NCBI GenBank assembly: GCA_031841125.1
Contig: CM063113.1
Location: forward strand, 37,017,197 to 37,081,196
Source: Acanthococcus lagerstroemiae
Lineage: Eukaryota > Arthropoda > Insecta > Hemiptera > Eriococcidae
Reading direction: 5' to 3'
DNA length: 64,000 bases
A program made the position numbers and the translations under genes. The notes beneath the pieces were generated by a model, which saw only the letters and a program-made list of their open reading frames with translations, searched no databases and was not told the origin of the DNA. Shown one piece after another: positions 51,201 to 60,200 of the stretch (its first letter is position 1; each line of letters opens with the position of its first letter).

Positions 51201-54200
51201 AGAGCAAGTTCATTAATTAGTGAACAACGCCCATCTCTGGATGTAACCAGTGGTGGAAATGGGGGGGGGGGGCAAGGCTGGCTAAGCCATCCCCCCGTTT
51301 CAAAATAATTAGCCCCCCCCCCGAATGAAAAATGCAAAACTATACGAGTACTGCTATAATCGTTTGTGATGTGCTTTCTTTTTTTTTCTTACAAAAAGGA
51401 AGTAGGTATTACAGAAAAAAAATTTATTTTTAATAGTTTTTCTTCTTTTTTTTTGGGGGGGGGGCTATGATATTTGGATTTTCATCACGCTATTTTAGGC
51501 GCTGGGGCTTCGGTCCCCCCCCCCCAAGTATTTGCTCTATTTTCGCCTCTGATGTAACCCAAGTTTCCGCCATAGTTTGAAGTTTACATTGAAATACTTC
51601 CAACCTGGATTTGAAATTCATGCTTATTGAGCTCATTCGCTCTTTTTAAAAAGTACACGAAAATTGAAACAAGGAAACACGATAATGATAGAACACTAAA
51701 CAGATAACAGAAGCAATTTTTTCAGGGAATCGCAAATCCTCATACGAACCCTACGATTCCCTTGATAAAAGAATCGCCATTCGAATCACGGTTCTGCGAT
51801 TCTTTTGCGATTCTTTCACGCGATTCGAACCGCCCCATCTCTAGTTAAGATGCACATAGGTAACTGCGAAGATGGCGAGAAAATCGAGAGCGCTATTGTG
51901 AAATATTAAATTGCTGTTAAGGTAAAGGACATTGCTTATAATTGCTCCTCAAATTTTTACTTACCACCTGCAAAATGGATTTTTCCGAACTTATTTCTCT
52001 CCAAGATTTCCTCACGACTTGTTAAGATTTTTTTTCAAACTGTTCAATTTTTTCGAGATTTCAGAATAGGCTCATCAAGATTCCTCAAAACGCTTCCAGA
52101 TGTATTCACTACTCTTTGAAGCTTCTTTAAAATCTTTGACAGATTGACCATTATTTCTTTCCTTTCTCTATGTTTCCATTTCTTCCCTAATCTTACTTGT
52201 TTCCTCGTATTTTCAGGCGCTTCTTTCCAACCGAGCGTCCCGCTGTGTTCTCGTTCCGCTTTGCCCCTCACGCGAAACCAACTCTGAGACGAGCTTATTA
52301 GTTCGAAAATGTAAAAATCGACTAGCAGTCAGGGGAGAGGGGATATGGGGATAAATCCCTCCCCCAAGTTAGAGGAAAAGAGTAACATTTTATTGTCGAG
52401 GACTTTTTTTTGCCTTTTCTTTTTGTTTATTCAAATCAGAATTTGGGCGATATTTTGTATATTCGCTACCATTTTACTTACAAATGTACAACTTTCTCGC
52501 CCCGCCCTATGGGACAACTACTGATAACACTACATTCGTTACCCCCGTTTTTATATTACGATGCTAAGAAAAATTTCTCGATGAAAAAATGTACCAAAAC
52601 AATTTCGAAGAACCGTTTTCTGAACAGATCATCCGTACCGCGTGTGTTTCGTGTTGTAGCATCAGCAGACGAAAAACAGGAGATGAATCATGAAGCGAAG
52701 AATGCGTCCACAGAGGAAGGCAAACCGGTTGCCGCCACCGCGAATCCATGTCGCGGTGAGTGGAGTACGCCGAAAAATTGCGACGTTGGTAAAGGTCAGT
52801 GCGAATACCACATACGGTGGAGCTACTCGACGCGGACCGACTACATTACGTTCACTATTTCAACCACACACACGGATTTGTGGACTGGCGTCGGATTTTC
52901 CGATGATCATAAAATGGTAAGGGCAGGGGCTTTATGTTTCGTAACACAGCTGGAAAAGACAGGATGGTGAATGCCTGGATGGCATAGACTGTACCTTATA
53001 TACCCTCCCGCATGTTTAAACATGTTCAAATTCTTATTGTGTACAGTCTAAATGAATTTGAGGCTTTGAGGAGGGCTTTTTATTTCAATTCGTAAGGCTT
53101 TTCTTTTATCGCGCAGTCTCAAACCGATGCCATTCTTGGCTGGGTGGATCCAGCTGGCCGAGCCTTCGTCATGGACACATGGATTAACGGCTATTCAGCT
53201 CCTTTACTCGATGCTGATCAAGATATACTCAGTAACTATACTGGCAGCATTGTCGAAGGAGTAACAACCCTGACTTTTTCGAGGAAACGAATCTCGCCAG
53301 ACACTAAGGTTAGTAAATATTTTGAAAATCTCTAGATCTGAAGTGCGAAATAATATTGAACCAATCAAGTCACATAGACCCCCCTTATAAATAATTTTTG
53401 ATTAGTAAATGCGTGTGAAATATTGCATTCGTTGAACTCGGTTGATCGGCGATCGACCAGCTGTACTTTATTACTTAGGTACTGAAAAAGTGGATTTTAA
53501 TTTATATTATTCGCATGAATAGGATTACTCATTCACGGATGACAAATGTTTGTACCTCGTGTATCCTGTGAAAGGTGGCGATTTTCATGCGGTCAGTAAG
53601 AAAATAAGAAAACACGAATCCGTTCCACTGGTTTCGACGCAACGAGTTTGTATAAGGCATTGTCTTGCAGGTGGGTACAGAACTACGAAAGATATTTATT
53701 GAAGATTCTATGAGTAATACGTGAAGTAGTTTATTATCTAATTTTCCGGCTGTTTCACAGACGAAGAGGTGATCGCATTAGATGATAAACCTAAACTGGC
53801 GTATAATGTCGAGGTTAAGTTGCTGAACGTCGGCGAGAACTTCCACGGCGCACCGGAACCAGGTTCTGCTGATTTTGACATTCTCGCCAATACTGTAACT
53901 GCTCCATTTAAGACGAAACTTGCGAAGTTCCCTGGTTTTCAAAAGTTGGATGTCGTTGACTTCGTTCAGTAAGTAGAAATGATTTGGGGATAGTGTTCTC
54001 CTATCTTCATGAAACGATATTGAGACAGAGTAAATAGGTACACCGCAGGGCTTTTTTTGTGAGGGCACGCAGTGCCCCCAAAGAAAACTTCGAAAATATC
54101 GAAAAATTGCCATAAAACTGAAAAAAATGAAAGAATTTGACTATCGGGGTGGGGAGTACAAAAAATTATGGACTTACAGCTCTCGAGAATTAGCGTGCCC

Positions 54201-57200
54201 CCAAAAAAGAAGTGACAAAAAAGGCCTGGGTACACGGTTATCCACAATATTAACATTGTAAGGTAAAGTTCCAAATGTGGATAACGTTTTTTAAGTCGTC
54301 CAGAACAAGGAAGTCAGTGATTTAGGAGGCTATCCAATGGGCTATATAATATGTTGATTGTGTTGTATAGTAAAACATATATGAGTTTCAAGCACCATGT
54401 CCAACAAAAACTGGATTTTTCTCGAATTTTAGAAAAAAGTGTTGAATATCCACTATTAGATGCCCATACTGAAATGTGGATGTACTCAATAATAAGATGT
54501 AGGAATTACCGTACACCATACTTAATACCCTTTTACATGTATTAAGATGCATCGCAATTATGTTGAAACAGGATATGATTATTCTTTTTCATTGTTTGAA
54601 AAATTATATGATTTGCTCCAAATGTGGATCGTTCCACTTTTGGTTCATGCTTCCAAATCAGTAAGTATAAAATTGTGTAGAAAAACTTCATTTTACTGGT
54701 ATAATAAGTCAAAGGAAACAAAAACAATGTAACTTGAGATGAGGTACTAAGTCAAGAAAGTTGTAGCAGCACCTAATTCTTGATCACTGTAATTTTTTGA
54801 TGACATGATGATAGTACCCAAAAGTGGATTGATTGGAGTATAACCCAAAAGCGGATCAAATCTGTGAATACCCAAAACCAGATCAAATTTTTTTCTTGAT
54901 GGAAATTTAAAATCTCATCGAAATCGGTAGTTAAACACTTGAAATAACATAATTCATGAAAAATCTGATCAAATATACCTACTAATGCACAGTAAAAAAT
55001 ATCAAAAATAAAATATTTTAACTGTTTACTTTCATATTGTCTGCAAACTGAGAATTACAAAAAAAATGATGAAATGAACTATTAGTAGACTGCGAGGGTT
55101 TACCACTCAAATTTCCAAAGGATATCGATCGAAAATAAAAATAAAAGGTTCGACAAAAATAATCCTTCAGGTTCAACATATCGAGAATGACATTTTTGCA
55201 GTTGGGGCGGAGGTCACCCTTCAGGTCCACGCAAGAGATTTCAATTCACAGAGGGTCGCCAATGAAGTCTCGATACTATTCTCTCTTAGATCAATCTAAA
55301 GGCATAAATTTTAATTTGCTCAGTTAATTACTACAAAGTACAGGTATCACAATCTTGTCTTCAGTTTGTTCACGTGCACAAACAGAATACACAGGTAGTG
55401 GCTAGCAAAAACGTAACGACGGTAAACAACAAACGGTAACAGCTGTACTACATCGTGAATATTTAGATACGTTCTTAAGTCGCTATTTCGTAATTCGCTC
55501 CGTGGCCGAGTGGTTATAGAGACGATTGCTGCATTTCAATCAAATGTTTCAATGGACGCGGGTTTGATTCCCCGATACAAAATTACTGGCCAGCAATTTT
55601 TTCATGTGAAAACGCTTTACATTGAGGGATGTTTACTTTACATGCAGGTTTTATTAGCACTCGATGCATGAATGATAGGCGCTTCTTGTCATCAATAAAA
55701 CACCAACGTAAACATTGCCTTTCTGATCAAGTAGTATAAAAAACTTATTACAATCACAAAAATTACAAATATTACCAAAATAATGAATTTTTAGCAAGCG
55801 CCTAAGATTTGGCACATGTAAAAAAGTCGTTTTCTGATAACGTAACAGAAATATTTTTTCCCGGCATTTCAATGGAGAAGAATGTCAAAGTAGATAGATA
55901 CTATTCTAGGTTGTGGAAGAGTTAGTTGATAATAAGATGTGATTTTCATGACGTCATGTATTTGTGTCACGCTACACGACTATATCGCCTCTTTTGGGTA
56001 CTGATCCGCATTTGGAACTTTACCTTAACTAAGTAGGCCTAGAATTGAAATTCTTCTAGGTGGTAGGTTCTTGGTTTTGTCAGAAGATTAACGCTCATAC
56101 GCGAGCGTCATGAAGGAAATAGTTCAATTCTTAGGAGAATTGCTGCGAGGGAAGCCTTTTTGAACGATCAGGACAGGGAGAGATGTTATTGCTTCAGTCA
56201 CCCGCAAAATCGGCTATGTAACTAGATGCCTAATACATAGGCGGATCCAGGGGCTCCAAATTTAATTTTTAAATTTAAAAGTACAAAATAACCCGCCACT
56301 ATATACTTTTTATTTATTATTAGTATTATTATTCATTTCCCCCAAGACGGGAGGCAGCCTCCGTGGGGGAAAAAGGCCGTAATACCTACACACCTGTTTC
56401 CAAGGAAGAAGAACAGGAAGAAACATGTGAAAAAGGTCTGGATTTATTGTATTACAATTTCAGGGGGATGGTAACACAAAAACACAAAAAGATAAATTAA
56501 AATCGCTTCAAAGAAGCCTTTTGATAAATATCGCCTCCGCGTATCGAACAGTAAGCTACACATCTATACACGCGATTACTGGAATTATTCCCATCGATTA
56601 CCAAATGAACTTAACAAATACAATCAAACGCGAAAAACTCAAAAATAGGTTATTAATAGATAATAAAGAATACCCCGATAAAAGTAATAAACAAAAAATG
56701 AAAATAAAAATAAAAAATATAATTGAGGAAACCTTACAAATATGGCAAAATGAATACGAAAATAGTCTCACTGGAAGAATCACCCATCAGTTACTACCTC
56801 GAATTAACATCACCTACAAAAACAAGAACTGGTATACTAACTATTTCATCACTCAATGTCTCTGTGGACACGGAAATTTTGGACAATATTTGGAACGGTT
56901 CAAAATAACAGACTGTCGGGAATGTCATCTATGTGGCTCTGGTGTGGAGGAGGATGTGCTTCATACCCTACTGAAATGTGACTTCTTTATGAAACTACGT
57001 ACGGAAATGGGAATCAAGGGAAACAGTCTATCAGATCTGGCACCAACAAAAAATAATATAACGATTAAAATATTTCTGGATTATCTGCACAGGGTTATGA
57101 AAATAAAACCAGAGTATAATAGTTAAGATTAACCCAAATAGAACTAATTAATTTCATTTATAGACTAGATAATTAAGCAATTAATATTAACCGTAATAAT

Positions 57201-60200
57201 AACTTAGTGCGAGGGACTGGGCTAAGACATGCGTCAATCCCGCCTCCACCTAAGATGTTAATCTGTGTAAAAAGTAAAATAATATGTATAATAAAAAAAA
57301 AAAAAAAAAAAAAAAAAAGGAGAAGACAGGATATACGAATTTGAAAAGGAGATAGAAAAAATAAGGAAGTAAGGAGATGGGGAGAAGAATTAACACAAAG
57401 AAAGAACGAAAATTTCATGTATTATTATGGGGAGGCAAGAGGGTACAGGGGAGTGGGATTTTATATTCGAAAACCAATAATGAGAAAAATTAAAGAAATT
57501 GGAGGAGTCTCTGAACGGATTTGCTACCTCATAGGTACTCTCAGTGGAAGATAAAAGCCAATGCATCGATAGTCCAAATATATGCCCCAACAGTGGAGGT
57601 TGAAGAAGGGGAAAGAGAGGAGTTCTATACAAAGCTGGAAGAGCTTTTAGAGCAAAACAAAGAATAGTATGCAATGATAATGTGGCACTGGAATGCGAAA
57701 ATTTGCGGAAACGAGGGAGGGTCTCGAATCTTGAGTAAATATTGTTTAGGAATCAAAAACAAAAATGGAGAAAGATTAATAAAATTTGTATCCCAGCAAA
57801 ATCTTAGAATAGCAAATACTTTCTACAAAAAAGACAAGCCAGGAAATTCACATGGATTATCCCCTGATCAAAAACCAGAAACGAAAAATAGACCATCGTT
57901 TCCACATTGACTAATTTCAACTTTTCATCGGACCATAGAATATCACGAGCAAAGATAAGATGAGGAAGGAGGATAAAATACAAGAAGGTAACAACGAATA
58001 TGGGGTGGTTAGTGAAAAAGAAAAAGCGGATGATAAACTAACTGAAAACACCAAAAAGATAATCGAAGAAACGTAGAAACTGCAAAAGAAAAATGTTTTG
58101 GCATCAACGGAGAAAATAAAAACAGAATTGAAAAAATTAGCCCGACAACAAAATCGTAATGTCACAGGAACATTTGATGCAGCGAAAGTGGAAAGCAGTT
58201 TGAGGGACAATGGATCTATAAAAATGGTAGCAAAAGAACTGAGCAAAGGAAGAAAGTTGATATTGAAGATAGAAAACGAGCAAGGAAGGAAATTAGGGAC
58301 AGAGAGCAAATTATGGAAGTAGCTACGCAGTTCTATGAAAAATTTTACGACAAAGAAAACATAAAAGAGAAAAAGAAAGAAGGGGAGCACGAAGAAAACG
58401 AAGAAGGCGTACCCAACATATTAAAAAGTGAAGTAGAATACGCCCTTTAAAAAACTAAAAAGTAATAAAGCTCCAGGCCTCGATGAAATCAGCAATGAAA
58501 CGCTGAAAATACTCGTGGAAATATTAATCATCCCACTAACGGAACTATTCAATCAAATATTAGAAAAAGAAGAGATACCAAAACAATGGGAAACAGAGGA
58601 AATAATTTTACTTCATAAAAAAGGAGATAGAAAGAGCATAGCAAATTACAGACCAATAAGTTTAATTCAAAGTTTGAGTAAACTTTTTTTCGACCATTGT
58701 CAAGAGTCGTTTATCCAATCAATTAGATACAAATCAGAGTCGAGAACAAACGGGCTTCCGCAAAAATTACTCAACAATAGACCAAATCTTCATAGTTCAT
58801 CAGTTAATTGGAAAAACCAATGAATACATTTGGGAAGTGCATCATAATATGTTGACGTCAACAAAGCCCTTGATTCAGTTCACCGCAACTTTTATGGAAA
58901 GTTGTGCGAAAACAGGGGGTTGAAGCAAAATGAATATAGTAATAAAAAATTTACGAAAATGTAAAAGCCTGTCGCAATTCAAAGAGGAGTACGTCAAGGT
59001 GATCCACTATCCTTGAACTTACTCAATTTTGCATCGTAGAACAGATTTTTAGGAACCTAAACTGGGAACAACGGGGAGTAAAAATAGATGGGGACAGGCT
59101 GACGAACTTAAGATTTGCGGATGATATTGTAATTATAGCGGATTGTAAAAAGGAACTCCAAAATATGATAAACGAAAGCAAAATAGCAGGACTGTCAATA
59201 AATATGGAAAAAACAAAAATTAGAACTAACAAGGGAATGGGGGAATCCAAAATTAAAGGAGGGATAATACAAACAGTAAAAGAAATTGAATATTTGGGAC
59301 AAACAATTTCATTTCAAAATAGGAACGAAGAAGAAATATCCAAAAGAATAAAAGGAGGGTGGAAAACCTATTGGGCCAAAAAAGATTTCTACGAAAGGAA
59401 AATAGCAAAAAAACTGAAATCTAAAATCTGGGAGAGTTGTACCTTACCATCGCTAACATACGGATGTCAGACATGGGCGGCAACAAAAGCTAGCGTGGAA
59501 AAAATTCATTCCACTCAAAAAGTAATGGAAAGAGGTACCTTAGGAATCAAAAAGCTGGACAAAATAAAAAACACGGAAATCAAGGAAAAATCAGGACTAC
59601 GAGTAGAAGACCTAATACACAATCAGAAAGTTAAAAGCAAAATATGCGGGACATGTGATTAGGCAGCAAGAGGACAGATGGGGCGGAAAGTTTTGAACTG
59701 GATACCAAGGGAAGAAGGGAAGCGCAACAGGGGAAGACGACAAACAAGATGGAGAGACGAGATAGTTCAGGAATGGGAACCAACTTGGGAAAGAGAAGTA
59801 CAAGAGAGGAAAAGATGAAAGGGATGTGTAGAGGCATTTGCCCAGAAATGGGCCAATATTGGGAGAATAGAGTCCAACGAGAGTTAAATATAAGAGATTT
59901 TACTAACCAATATGCTGAAAATAAAATAAAAATAAATAAAATAAATTATTATTCATGTTTTTTTTTCAACCCCCCTCCCTTGAGAAAATCCAGATTCCGC
60001 CTATGGCCTGATAATACAGACTATAACGTTCTAGTCCAGGTGTACATATATACATCCTTGATCGCTGACTTGTAATAATTGTAATTCACTGAGACCCTCT
60101 CAACAGCCTAAAGAGCCAATAGTAGAAGGGGCTGTAATAAACAATATTAATAAAATGGTAAAAAGATTTGTGAAGAGTTAACAATAGAGTAGTTTGTTTT

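Larger units (their letters stand above)
56337..59944 (+). mobile_element. RTE-like LINE, degenerate, itself split by an R1-like fragment
   Basis: Flanked by attattattcat (56,325-56,336 and 59,945-59,956). The EN part (57,420-57,907: [17 protein letters not shown] reading, [20 protein letters not shown]), linker, RT (58,450-59,160: [40 protein letters not shown]) and C-terminal part (59,165-59,830: [20 protein letters not shown]) are in several frames with stops. The tail is (A)2-3T-rich. 5' leader resembles that of the element at 4,390. Confidence 0.78.
56236..60005. mobile_element. hAT-like MITE split by LINE insertion
   Basis: Ends cataggcggatccaggg and gaaaatccagattccgcctatg are inverted; flanks gcctaata (56,228-56,235) and gcctgata (60,006-60,013) match 7/8. 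MITE sequence proper is only about 56,236-56,336 and 59,945-60,005; the middle is the LINE block. Confidence 0.7.

Noticed and set aside
52410..52659. Open frame extending upstream of exon K
   Set aside because: No domain content, and the phase-1 acceptor at 52,659 joins exon J exactly.
55497..55580. Functional Ser/Leu tRNA gene
   Set aside because: Acceptor stem halves are not complementary.
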